From Streptomyces sp. Q6 (GTDB taxonomy: Bacteria > Actinomycetota > Actinomycetes > Streptomycetales > Streptomycetaceae), in contig NZ_CP146022.1 of NCBI RefSeq assembly GCF_036967205.1, forward strand, positions 6,572,001 through 6,636,000: a DNA stretch of 64,000 nucleotides, given 5' to 3'. Below the pieces are notes generated by a model. The model had not been told where the DNA came from, ran no database searches, and worked only from the letters and a program-made list of their open reading frames with translations. This document shows positions 8,021 through 16,493 of this stretch, in pieces. Numbering within the stretch: position 1 is the first letter of the stretch; each line of letters opens with the position of its first letter. The position numbers and the translations under genes were made by a program.

Positions 8021-10000
8021 ATGACCGTCCCGCAGACCACGCCGACCCGCTCGGTCCTGCACATCATCGCCCACCAGGACGACGATCTGTACTTCATGAA
8101 CCCCGACCTGGTGCGTTCCTTGCAGGACGGCGACGACGTCACCACGGTGATCGTCACCGCTGGTGAGGGCGACGGTGTCAATGTCGACACCAACGACCCC
8201 CAACGCAAGGCCGTCGCGCCGGACTTCGCCCGCTACAGCACCGAGCGTGGCTGCGGCCTGCGCTCCGCGTACGCCCGGATGGCCACCGGGGACCGCGACC
8301 GTCCCTGGCAGCGCGAGCCGGTGGAGCTCGTCCCCGGCTTCGTCGTGGAACGGTTCACCCTGGTCGGCCACCCGTCCGTGCGCCTGTACTTCTTCCAGCT
8401 CCACATGGGCGCGCCCACCGAGAGGGGCACCCGCACCCGGCTGCACGAACTGTGGGAGGGGGCGATGCGCGCCCAGGCCACGCTCCCCGTGCACGGTGCG
8501 GAGGTGACTCAGGTCCAGCACATCACGCGCGAGCAGGTGATCGGCGGGCTCACGGCGTTGCTCGGCCGCATCCGCCCCACCACGGTCCGCACCATGGACC
8601 CCGACCCGGAACACGACGGCGGCGTCCAGGAGTTCGTCTGCTCCGACCACGTCGACCACACCACCACCACGCAGTTCGCGCTCGCGGCCCTCACCCGGCA
8701 CCGCGAGGCGGGTCACGCCCCGGTCGTCGAGCACTACCGGAGCTACGCCAACCGCTTCTGGGGCTACAACCTCGACTCGGACGCGGTGACCGAGAAAGCC
8801 GAGTACCTGGCGACGTACAGCGGTCTCGACGCCCCGGCCGCCTGCCCGCACGGCACCTGCCACACGTGTGGCGACCGGCAGTTGGGGCCGAACCCGTTCC
8901 GCAGTACGCACATGATGAGCGCCGCCTACCGGTACTCGCCGACCACCGACTGGCTGCGTCTGGGCCCGGGCGGACGGCTCAACGCGTTCGGCGTGCTGGG
9001 CGGCCGACTCGCCTTCTGGACGGAGACCGGACCGGCGAGCGGCGAGTGGAAGGGCCCGTTCGTGCTCGGCGACGGCTGGGTGGCGCCCACCCTGGCCGTC
9101 ACCGGTCTGCCCGGCGGTCCCGCCGAACTCGTGGCGCTGCGCCGCCAGCACGTCGTCGGCGGCGGGATCACCGTCGACGTCGTGCACACGGTGCAGGACC
9201 CCGACGGCAACGGGTTCAGCGGCTGGCAGACCCTGGAGAACCCCGACTGGTCACACGGCGACGGGCGTCGCCAGCGCGAGCTGGGTGTGCCGTCGGCGGC
9301 CGTTGACGCGGCCGGCCGGATGTATGTCTTCGTCCGCGACTTCGATCAGGGCATCAGCATGCGTCGCCGCGACACCGACGGCACGTGGGCGCCTTGGGAG
9401 AGCGTCGGCGGCAGTTTCGTCCAGGACGCGGGCACGGCCCTGACCACCGAGCGCGGCACCGTGGAGCTGTACGTGCCGGGCAAGAACACCGTCTGGCGCT
9501 GGCACCAGACCGAACCCGGTGGCCCGGTCCTGCTGGACGACACCCTCAAGACGGGACGGCCGGCCACCGGCGGTCTGTCGGCGGTCGACTCCGGCGACGG
9601 CCGCACCTGCCTCTACTTCCGGGAGGCCGGCACACAGCAGGTCATGGCCTACCGGCAGCACGCCGACGGCCGCTGGCCGGGTTCCGGAGCAGGGCTCGGA
9701 GGCCACGGGGGCACCGGCGCCGTGGCCGCGCTGTGGGCGCCCGAACGAGGAGCGCGCGAGGCTTTCCTGGCCCACCGCGGCAGCCGTGGCCGCCTGGTCG
9801 TGTCGATGCCCGACCGCGACAAGAACGTCTCCGGCACGCGGTGGCGCGAATCGGGCGAGATGTTCACCAACGCTCCGTCCATGGCGTACGACGCGTCGGG
9901 CGCGCTGGTCGTCGCGGTCATCGGTCTGGACGGCCGCCTGCGGATGCGACGCCAGCTGGTGCCCCGGGTGGGGAGTCCGCTCGGGCCCTGGAGTTCGTGA
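8021..10000 (+). CDS. PIG-L (LmbE-like) deacetylase with C-terminal beta-propeller-like repeats
   Basis: Residues 1-250 are a PIG-L zinc deacetylase: the metal-binding AHPDDE motif appears as AHQDDD (17-22), and the distal pair as H210-VD-H213. PIG-L enzymes remove N-acetyl groups from GlcNAc-containing substrates (mycothiol, GPI, antibiotics, polysaccharides). A cysteine/histidine cluster, CPHGTCHTCG, at about 273-282 could bind another metal. Residues about 300-659 contain repeated strands with GRLxxF and GRMYVF-type turns, resembling lectin-like or BNR-like propellers. No signal peptide is visible, so a cytoplasmic role on the nascent polymer or its precursor is likely unless export is non-classical. 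ATG 8021 follows GAGGAGG by 5 nt. Confidence 0.85.
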   Translation: MTVPQTTPTRSVLHIIAHQDDDLYFMNPDLVRSLQDGDDVTTVIVTAGEGDGVNVDTNDPQRKAVAPDFARYSTERGCGLRSAYARMATGDRDRPWQREPVELVPGFVVERFTLVGHPSVRLYFFQLHMGAPTERGTRTRLHELWEGAMRAQATLPVHGAEVTQVQHITREQVIGGLTALLGRIRPTTVRTMDPDPEHDGGVQEFVCSDHVDHTTTTQFALAALTRHREAGHAPVVEHYRSYANRFWGYNLDSDAVTEKAEYLATYSGLDAPAACPHGTCHTCGDRQLGPNPFRSTHMMSAAYRYSPTTDWLRLGPGGRLNAFGVLGGRLAFWTETGPASGEWKGPFVLGDGWVAPTLAVTGLPGGPAELVALRRQHVVGGGITVDVVHTVQDPDGNGFSGWQTLENPDWSHGDGRRQRELGVPSAAVDAAGRMYVFVRDFDQGISMRRRDTDGTWAPWESVGGSFVQDAGTALTTERGTVELYVPGKNTVWRWHQTEPGGPVLLDDTLKTGRPATGGLSAVDSGDGRTCLYFREAGTQQVMAYRQHADGRWPGSGAGLGGHGGTGAVAALWAPERGAREAFLAHRGSRGRLVVSMPDRDKNVSGTRWRESGEMFTNAPSMAYDASGALVVAVIGLDGRLRMRRQLVPRVGSPLGPWSS

Positions 10001-10033
10001 CACCGGCGAGCGTCTGGCGTTCATGAACCCCCT

Positions 10034-10966
10034 ATGCGCACCATGTCCCCCTTGGCGATGTGCTCGATGACGTGCTCCATGACGTGCTCGATGACTGGGG
10101 GGACATTGTCGCGTGGACGATGGGTGGGCTGCGGCGCTGCCGTGGCCACCGTGCTTGCGGTGATCCTCGGGCTGTTCGTCGCGTTTCCCGACGGTCAGGG
10201 TTCGGCGGCCGCGCAGCGGCGGACGGTCCGTGTCCTCCACTACAACCTGTGCGGCGCGGCGGCGGTGTGTCCGTGGAATGCAGGAGGAAGCGGCTCCGGC
10301 ACATCCATCGCGCGCCTCGTGAAGAGCGCCGCGCGGTTCGAGCCCGACGTGATCACCGTCAACGAGATCTGCCTGACGCAGTACGCCGAGCTCAAACGGA
10401 AGCTCGCCAGGGCGGGTTGGACCATGGACGGCACCTACGCCTCGTCCCAGGACAACGTGCCGGCCTGCGGCAGTTCCGGCCGTTTCGGAACGGCGGTGCT
10501 CAGCCGCGGCGACGTCCCTGACGGGCAGCAGGACTACCGCCGCTTCGCGCACACCGGCGGCGAGACCTACACCAACGGCGGCCGTACGGTCCTGGTCCGC
10601 AGGGGCCTGCTGTGCGCGCACACCACAGTGCGGGGCGCGCGCCTGTTCGCGTGCACGGCGCACACGTACTCCAAGGCCCCCGAGCAGCTGCGGGAGATCA
10701 GGGACTGGACGGCGGGGTTCCCTCGCGGCGTGCCCGTCGTCCTCGGCGGAGATCTCAACCTGCCGCCCGACGCGCCCGCGCTGTCCCTGCTCACGAACCG
10801 CTTCGTCGAGGCGGACCACGCGGACGGCGAACACACCGTCGACGGGCGGAAGATCGACTATCTCTTTGCCGGGAAGCGTCACGTCCGGTCGTCCGATGCC
10901 GACGCGGTGCGGTATCCGGAGTCCGATCACGCGCTGCTGAAGGGATGGTTCGGGCTCACGTTCTGA
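10034..10966 (+). CDS. Exported endonuclease/exonuclease/phosphatase-fold protein
   Basis: After a hydrophobic segment (WVGCGAAVATVLAVILGLFV, about residues 31-50) that should be a signal peptide or anchor, the protein has the EEP fold signature. VRVLHYNLC is the first strand, VNEIC carries the metal-binding Glu, GGDLNLPPD the Asp-x-Asn pair and YPESDHALL the terminal Asp-His. EEP enzymes hydrolyse phosphodiester or phosphomonoester bonds, from DNA to sphingomyelin and inositol phosphates. An exported member beside Stealth transferases may act on envelope phosphodiesters, which is inference. The start is ambiguous: ATGs at 10034, 10058, 10067, 10079 and 10091 are all in frame, several inside a 12-bp repeat. 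The first is given here. Confidence 0.8.
   Translation: MRTMSPLAMCSMTCSMTCSMTGGTLSRGRWVGCGAAVATVLAVILGLFVAFPDGQGSAAAQRRTVRVLHYNLCGAAAVCPWNAGGSGSGTSIARLVKSAARFEPDVITVNEICLTQYAELKRKLARAGWTMDGTYASSQDNVPACGSSGRFGTAVLSRGDVPDGQQDYRRFAHTGGETYTNGGRTVLVRRGLLCAHTTVRGARLFACTAHTYSKAPEQLREIRDWTAGFPRGVPVVLGGDLNLPPDAPALSLLTNRFVEADHADGEHTVDGRKIDYLFAGKRHVRSSDADAVRYPESDHALLKGWFGLTF
10061..10096 (+). repeat. Three 12-bp tandem repeats inside the 5' end of the EEP gene
   Basis: TGCTCGATGACG, TGCTCCATGACG and TGCTCGATGACT lie head to tail. Each unit holds one in-frame ATG and encodes C-S-M-T. Because the unit is 12 bp, copy-number change keeps the frame and only alters the number of possible starts and the length of the N-terminus before the signal peptide. 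Confidence 0.85.
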
Positions 10967-11059
10967 GGGTTGCTCGACCGGATCAGCGGCATCCTCTCGT
11001 GATCATTTCGCAACGGCCACGTGTACAACGTCTTTTGGTCGGCGCAAGTCTGACCGGCC

Positions 11060-12631
11060 GTGAGACTTTCCATGGCCCGAGGGGTGCTGTTCCCCCTCGC
11101 TCTGACCGCTGCCGCCGTGGGTGCCTTCGCAGGCCCCGCCGGCGCGCAGGACACGCCCCTGTCCGTCACCGGACTCCCCTCGCAGATCGCCGTCACACCC
11201 GTGACCAAGGACGGCGCGAAGCAGCCCCGGCAGCTCACGCTCTCGGTCGAAGGCGGAGCACAGGCACCGAAGGAGTACGTGCTCCGTCTCGACCTCGGCG
11301 GCCTCAAGGGGGTCGCGGACGTCGACGCGAAGCCGTGCGAGGTGGTGGCCGAACAGGCCACGTGCCGGATCAAGGTGACCGATCCTGACCGCGTACCGGG
11401 TGTGTCCCTGAAACTGACCGCAGCGAGCGGCAGCAAGGCGGGGGACTCCGGCGCTCTCCGGGTGGCGGGCGAGGCGGACGGGCGTGAACTGAAGGCGTCC
11501 GACGCCACGGTGCAGATCGGCGGGGCGAACCTGGTGACCGCGGGCCCGCGGTTCACGAACAGGCCGAGCGTGGGGGACAAGCTGCCGCTGCCCGTCTCCT
11601 TCCGCAACGTGGGCAGCGCACCGGCCTCGGGCGTGCTGATGGTGTTCCGCTCCACCGAGGGCGGCAAGCCCGTGGGGCGCTTCGCCAACTGCGAGTACAG
11701 CGAGCGCAGTTCCTTCGCGGAGAAGCACTACTGGCTGTGCGCCTTCGACGTCGATGTGCCGGCCGGGGCCGAGTTCGCGCTGCCCGAGGAGGCGGCGGTC
11801 GAGGTCGGCGCCGCGGCGTTCCACGACATGGTGCAGGTCTCGGTGTTCCCCGACGCTCCCGGAATGCGGGACTACCTGCGTGCGGGGTACGCGTACGAGC
11901 AGGGCAGCGGACCCCGGTTGAAGCTGCGCGCGCCGCAGGAGGTGCGGCAGTACGGCAACGACAACACGTGGGACTCCACCTTCTACGTGACCAACGCCGC
12001 GGACCTCTCCGTCACCGGGGCCCAGGTCAGCGGCAAGGTGGGGGACGAGGTGACGGCCGAGCTCGGACTGCGCAACCACGGCCCGGCCTGGCTCGGGGAC
12101 GTCCAGGACCCGACGGAATTCGCCTCGCTCCAGGCCGAGTTCCCGGACGGCGTCACCGTCGTCGACGTGCCCAAGGGCTGCTTCCGTGGCACGCCGGGCA
12201 CCTACTCCTGCTCGGTCGGCCCGCTGGCCTCCGACGCCGAGCTCTCCTTCGCGTTCAAGCTGAGGATGACGAAGCCGCTGAAGGAGACCCAGGGGAAGGT
12301 CCGGGTGCTCCAGGCCGAATGGTCCGCGTACGACAAGAACGGGACCAACGACGCCGCGCACATCACCTTCACCGCCTCGTCCGGCGAGAGTCCCAGTGCC
12401 TCCACCGGATCCAGCGCCACGCCCGGCACAGGAGAAGCGACAGGGGAGGCCTCGCCCGGCACCGCGTCCCCGTCGGCCTCTGGCACGTCCGCCACCCGTC
12501 CGCAGGACGGTGACCTGGCATCGACCGGCGCCGGCCCGGCCCTGTGGTGCGCGGCCCTTGCCGCCCTCCTCATCGGTGGCGGCGTCGCCGTCCGCGCAGC
12601 GACGCGCAAGCGCCGGACGCAGCACTCATGA
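11060..12631 (+). CDS. LAxTG-anchored surface protein
   Basis: The 523-residue protein starts with a signal peptide (VLFPLALTAAAVGAFAGPAGA). A long beta-rich ectodomain follows, with two regions around 170-260 and 330-440 resembling bacterial Ig-like or CARDB/DUF11 folds (PVSFRNVGSAP, ELGLRNHGPAW). Next is a Ser/Thr/Pro/Gly-rich wall-spanning linker (about 445-480), the sorting signal LASTG at 486-490, a hydrophobic segment and a basic tail ending KRRTQHS. LAxTG is the motif used by class E sortases in high-GC actinobacteria, so it is covalently fixed to peptidoglycan. GTG 11060 is used; ATG 11072 is also possible. Its stop overlaps the start of the phosphodiester glycosidase gene, so the two products are likely made together. 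Ligand or function is unknown. Confidence 0.85.
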   Translation: MRLSMARGVLFPLALTAAAVGAFAGPAGAQDTPLSVTGLPSQIAVTPVTKDGAKQPRQLTLSVEGGAQAPKEYVLRLDLGGLKGVADVDAKPCEVVAEQATCRIKVTDPDRVPGVSLKLTAASGSKAGDSGALRVAGEADGRELKASDATVQIGGANLVTAGPRFTNRPSVGDKLPLPVSFRNVGSAPASGVLMVFRSTEGGKPVGRFANCEYSERSSFAEKHYWLCAFDVDVPAGAEFALPEEAAVEVGAAAFHDMVQVSVFPDAPGMRDYLRAGYAYEQGSGPRLKLRAPQEVRQYGNDNTWDSTFYVTNAADLSVTGAQVSGKVGDEVTAELGLRNHGPAWLGDVQDPTEFASLQAEFPDGVTVVDVPKGCFRGTPGTYSCSVGPLASDAELSFAFKLRMTKPLKETQGKVRVLQAEWSAYDKNGTNDAAHITFTASSGESPSASTGSSATPGTGEATGEASPGTASPSASGTSATRPQDGDLASTGAGPALWCAALAALLIGGGVAVRAATRKRRTQHS

Positions 12632-14283
12632 GGATGCCCCGCGGAGCCCGGCGCCGGCTCACCCACCTCCTCGCCGTCGTCCCGCTCCTCGCGGCCGTCG
12701 TGCTGCTGCCGCAGAGCCCGGCCGGCGTCGCACGCGCGGCCGACGGTGGCCGGATGCCTCTCGGCCCCGCCGACCTGGCCACTCAGGCCGGGGACGTCCG
12801 TACCCTCGCCACCGGGGTCACGTATCAGACGTACACGCAGGGCACCGCCTCCGACCGCTGGACCGTCTGGGCCCAGCGGGGCGACGGGACGGAGACCTTC
12901 GGCAGCAAGACGGCCGCCGAGGCCTTCGCGGCGCAGCTCGCCGCCGAGGGCTTCAGTGGTGCCCTAGACACTTTCACCGCCCCGGCCTCGGCCGACACCG
13001 CCGGCGGGGTGGTCGGCTACGGCGTCCGCGTGGGCTCCTTCGCGCCCGATCTGAAGGCATCGGCGGACCGACTCGCGGGCTGGTTGGAGACCGCGGGCTT
13101 CAGAGCCCGCGTCATCTACACGGCCCAGGACGGCAATCCCAGCAGTGGCCCCTGGAAGGTCCATGTCGTTCGTGTCGCGCCGACCGCCGACGTGACGTTC
13201 AAGGCGGTGCACGGGACCGACGTGTCCACGTCCGAGACCGTGCGGAGCATGGCCACGGCGAGTGGTGCCCTCGCTGCCGTCAACGGCACCGAGTTTGATA
13301 TCCATACGTTCCTCGGGTCGACGTACGAAGGCGTTCCCCAGGGCCTCTACGTCCAGGACAACGCCCTTCTCGGAGCTGCCAACAACGGCCGCACGGCCCT
13401 CCTCCTCGAAGGTGCGGGTTCCCGGGTCCGAGTCGCCGAAGTCACGTCCACCGTGCAGGTCACGGCGCCCAACGGGGACGTACGGGTTCTCGACGGCGTC
13501 AACCGGGTCCCCGGCCGGATCCTCGGCTGCGGCGGCGTGGGTGGCGACCGGGTCTCCATGAACGGCGTGCAGACGGAGACGGAACGCCCCTGGCGCAACC
13601 AACTCTGCGGCGACGACAGCGAGATCGTCGTCTTCCGCCCCGAATGGGGAAGCACGACTCCCGCACCTACCGACGACGGGACCAACAGTGTCGACGTCGT
13701 CATGAACGGGAACTGGACCGTCCAGCTGATCCGACGGCCGGCGGGCGGTGCGATTCCGGCGGGCGGTCGCGTCCTCCAGGGCACCGGCGAGGGCGCCGAC
13801 TGGCTGCTGCAACACGCCCAGGTGGGCTCGGTGTTCAAGCCCGGTGCCTCGATCAAGGACGCCCAAGGCGGCTCCGTGACGAGTCCGACGCTCTCCGCCG
13901 TGGCAGGCGGCGGACCCGCTCTGGTGCGCGACGGCGAGATCTTCCTCAACACCAAGGCGAACGGTATGACGAACTTCGCGTACGGGCCCAACAACACGCT
14001 CGTACAGCGTCATCCGCGCACCATGGCAGGTGTCACGGCGTCCGGAGAGCTCCTCCTGGTCACCGTCGACGGCCGTGACCCGGCCACCAGCGTCGGGGTC
14101 ACCTGGCCGGAGGCAGCCGGGGTCATGAAGTGGCTGGGCGCCACCGACGCCGTCGGTCTCGGCAGCGGCGGCGACGCGACGATGGTCACCGGCGGCACGC
14201 TCGCCAACCGCCCGATGGACGACTGGGGTTCCCCGACCGAGCGGAAGGTCAGCACCGCGGTGGTGGTCGTCCCCAAGGAGTGA
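12628..14283 (+). CDS. Exported phosphodiester glycosidase (NAGPA / DUF2233 domain)
   Basis: ATG at 12628 overlaps the upstream TGA as ATGA and is followed by a signal peptide (LLAVVPLLAAVVLLPQSP, cleavage near ARA-ADGG). Residues about 60-170 look like a SPOR-type domain (two WTVWAQ/GVRVGSF halves), a fold that can bind denuded peptidoglycan. Residues about 200-551 match the phosphodiester glycosidase domain of the mammalian uncovering enzyme NAGPA: ASGALAAVNGTEFD, GRTALLLEGAG, then the hallmark LGSGGDATMV (about 511-520) and NRPMDDW...ERKVSTA at the end. NAGPA removes GlcNAc from GlcNAc-phospho-sugar diesters, the bond type Stealth enzymes make. Extracellular trimming of the locus product is therefore a reasonable hypothesis. 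The canonical DGGGS of the family is GSGGD here. Confidence 0.85.
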   Translation: MRMPRGARRRLTHLLAVVPLLAAVVLLPQSPAGVARAADGGRMPLGPADLATQAGDVRTLATGVTYQTYTQGTASDRWTVWAQRGDGTETFGSKTAAEAFAAQLAAEGFSGALDTFTAPASADTAGGVVGYGVRVGSFAPDLKASADRLAGWLETAGFRARVIYTAQDGNPSSGPWKVHVVRVAPTADVTFKAVHGTDVSTSETVRSMATASGALAAVNGTEFDIHTFLGSTYEGVPQGLYVQDNALLGAANNGRTALLLEGAGSRVRVAEVTSTVQVTAPNGDVRVLDGVNRVPGRILGCGGVGGDRVSMNGVQTETERPWRNQLCGDDSEIVVFRPEWGSTTPAPTDDGTNSVDVVMNGNWTVQLIRRPAGGAIPAGGRVLQGTGEGADWLLQHAQVGSVFKPGASIKDAQGGSVTSPTLSAVAGGGPALVRDGEIFLNTKANGMTNFAYGPNNTLVQRHPRTMAGVTASGELLLVTVDGRDPATSVGVTWPEAAGVMKWLGATDAVGLGSGGDATMVTGGTLANRPMDDWGSPTERKVSTAVVVVPKE

Positions 14284-14300
14284 GGGACAGCACGGATGCG

Positions 14301-14341
14301 CCGACGGCCGCCCCCCCCCCGCAGGGGAGAGCGGCCGTCGG
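14301..14341. terminator. Strong bidirectional hairpin
   Basis: CCGACGGCCGC (14301-14311) pairs perfectly with GCGGCCGTCGG (14331-14341). The loop begins with a run of C residues and contains an inner C-run/G-run pairing. It lies between the convergent glycosidase and fadB genes and would stop transcription from both sides. There is no U-tract, as is common in Streptomyces. Confidence 0.8.
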
Positions 14342-14360
14342 TGGAACCGGATCAGGTCGA

Positions 14361-16493
14361 TCAGGCGGGGACGGAAGCCACGCCGGCCTCCAGGAACCGC
14401 TTCCCGTTGACCCGCTCGCTCACGCCCTCCCGGTCCAGGTACGGCGTGATGCCGCCCAGGTGGAAGGGCCAGCCCGCGCCCGTGATCAGGCAGAGGTCGA
14501 TGTCCTGGGCCTCGGCGACGACGCCCTCGTCGAGCATGAGCCCGATCTCCTGGGCGACGGCGTCGAGGACGCGGTCGCGGACCTGCTCCTCGGTCAGGAC
14601 GACATCGCCCTGCTTGAGGAGGGCGGCGACCTCGGGGTCGAGCTCCGGCTTCCCGGAGTCGTACACGTAGAAGCCGCGCTTGCCCGCCTTGACGACGGCC
14701 GCGAGGTTCGGGGAGACCGTGAAGCGCTCCGGGAAGGCGCGGTTCAGGGTCTCCGAGACGTGCAGACCGATGGCCGGGCCGACCAGTTCGAGCAGGACCA
14801 GCGGCGACATCGGCAGGCCGAGCGGCTCGATGGCCTTCTCGGCGACCTCGACCGGCGTGCCCTCGTCGATGACGTTCTGGATCTCGCCCATGAAGCGGGT
14901 CAGGATGCGGTTCACGACGAACGCCGGGGCGTCCTTGGTGAGGACCGCGGTCTTCTTCAGCTTCTTGGCGACACCGAACGCCGTGGCCAGCGCCGCGTCG
15001 TCGGTCTGCTCGCCACGCACGATCTCCAGGAGCGGCAGGATCGCGACCGGGTTGAAGAAGTGGAAGCCGACGACCCGCTCGGGGTGCTTCAGCTTCGACG
15101 CCATCTCGGAGACCGAGAGGGACGAGGTGTTCGTGGCGAGGATGGCGTGCGCCGGGGCGACCGCCTCCACCTCCGCGAAGACCTGCTGCTTGACGCCGAT
15201 CTCCTCGAAGACGGCCTCGATGATGAAGTCGGCGTCGGCGAAGCCCTCGGCCTTGTCCAGGACACCGGAGACCAGGCCCTTGAGGCGGTTGGCCTTGTCC
15301 TGGTTGACGCGGCCCTTGCCGAGCAGCTTGTCGATCTCGGCGTGGACGTAGCCCACACCCTTGTCGACGCGCTCCTGGTCGATGTCGGTCAGGACGACCG
15401 GCACCTCCAGGCGGCGCAGGAAGAGCAGGGCGAGCTGCGAGGCCATCAGGCCCGCGCCCACGACGCCGACCTTGGTGACCGGACGCGCGAGCGACTTGTC
15501 CGGCGCACCGGCCGGACGCTTCGCGCGCTTCTGGACGAGGTTGAACGCGTAGATGCCCGCGCGCAGTTCGCCCCCCATGATCAGGTCGGCGAGGGCCTTG
15601 TCCTCGGCGTCGTAACCCGCCTGGAGGTCGCCGTCCTTGGACGCGGCGATGATGTCGAGCGCGCGGTACGCGGCCGGGGCGGCGCCGTGCACCTTGGAGT
15701 CGGCGATGAAGCGGCCGCGCGCGACGGCCTGGTCCCAGGCCTCGCCGCGGTCGACGTCAGGACGCTCGACCTTGACGTCGCCCGTGAGGACCTGCGCGGT
15801 CCACAGGAGTGACTGCTCCAGGAAGTCCGCGCCCTCGAACAGCGCGTCCGCGATGCCGAGTTCGTAGACCTGCTTGCCCTTGAGCTGCTTGTTCTGGTTC
15901 AGGCTGTTCTCGATGATCACCGAGACGGCCTTGTCCGCGCCGATGAGGTTCGGGAGCAGGGTGCAGCCGCCCCAGCCCGGCACCAGGCCGAGGAAGACCT
16001 CGGGCAGCGAGAACGCGGGCAGCGCCTTGGAGACCGTGCGGTACGTGCAGTGCAGGCCGACCTCGACGCCGCCGCCCATGGCGGCACCGTTGTAGTACGC
16101 GAAGGTCGGCACGGCCAGGCCCGCGAGGCGCTTGAAGACCTCGTGGCCGCCCTTGCCGATGGCGAGCGCGTCGTCGTGGTTCTTCAGCAGTTCGACGCCC
16201 TTGAGGTCGGCGCCGACCGCGAAGATGAACGGCTTGCCGGTGACACCGACACCGACGATGTCGCCGGCCGCGGCCTCCGCCTCCACCTGGTCGATGGCGA
16301 CGTTCAGGTTCGCGAGCGAACCCGGGCCGAAGGTCGTGGGCTTCGTGTGGTCGAAGCCGTTGTCCAGCGTGATGAGGGCGAACCGGCCCGCGCCGTGCGG
16401 GAGTTCGAGGTGGCGTACGTGCGCCGACGTGACGACCTCGCCCGGGAACAGCTCGGCCGCGCCCTTCAGGAGCTCAGCGGTGGTGGTGCTCAC
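14361..16493 (-). CDS. fadB: Fatty acid oxidation multifunctional enzyme: enoyl-CoA hydratase / 3-hydroxyacyl-CoA dehydrogenase
   Basis: The 710-residue protein has an N-terminal crotonase domain (residues about 15-210; FIFAVGADLKG and YYNGAAMGGGVEVGL form the oxyanion hole) and a C-terminal 3-hydroxyacyl-CoA dehydrogenase (about 330-700). The latter has a Rossmann loop KVGVVGAGLMASQLA, ILATNTSSLSV, ERVVGFHFFNPV with the catalytic His, and a duplicated helical C-terminal domain. It catalyses the hydration and NAD-dependent oxidation steps of beta-oxidation. The start is the GTG at 16493, which overlaps the thiolase stop as GTGA. Reading further upstream would run out of frame through fadA. 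Together with fadA it forms a two-gene operon transcribed leftward, ending at the hairpin at 14301-14341. Confidence 0.93.
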   Translation of the reverse strand: MSTTTAELLKGAAELFPGEVVTSAHVRHLELPHGAGRFALITLDNGFDHTKPTTFGPGSLANLNVAIDQVEAEAAAGDIVGVGVTGKPFIFAVGADLKGVELLKNHDDALAIGKGGHEVFKRLAGLAVPTFAYYNGAAMGGGVEVGLHCTYRTVSKALPAFSLPEVFLGLVPGWGGCTLLPNLIGADKAVSVIIENSLNQNKQLKGKQVYELGIADALFEGADFLEQSLLWTAQVLTGDVKVERPDVDRGEAWDQAVARGRFIADSKVHGAAPAAYRALDIIAASKDGDLQAGYDAEDKALADLIMGGELRAGIYAFNLVQKRAKRPAGAPDKSLARPVTKVGVVGAGLMASQLALLFLRRLEVPVVLTDIDQERVDKGVGYVHAEIDKLLGKGRVNQDKANRLKGLVSGVLDKAEGFADADFIIEAVFEEIGVKQQVFAEVEAVAPAHAILATNTSSLSVSEMASKLKHPERVVGFHFFNPVAILPLLEIVRGEQTDDAALATAFGVAKKLKKTAVLTKDAPAFVVNRILTRFMGEIQNVIDEGTPVEVAEKAIEPLGLPMSPLVLLELVGPAIGLHVSETLNRAFPERFTVSPNLAAVVKAGKRGFYVYDSGKPELDPEVAALLKQGDVVLTEEQVRDRVLDAVAQEIGLMLDEGVVAEAQDIDLCLITGAGWPFHLGGITPYLDREGVSERVNGKRFLEAGVASVPA

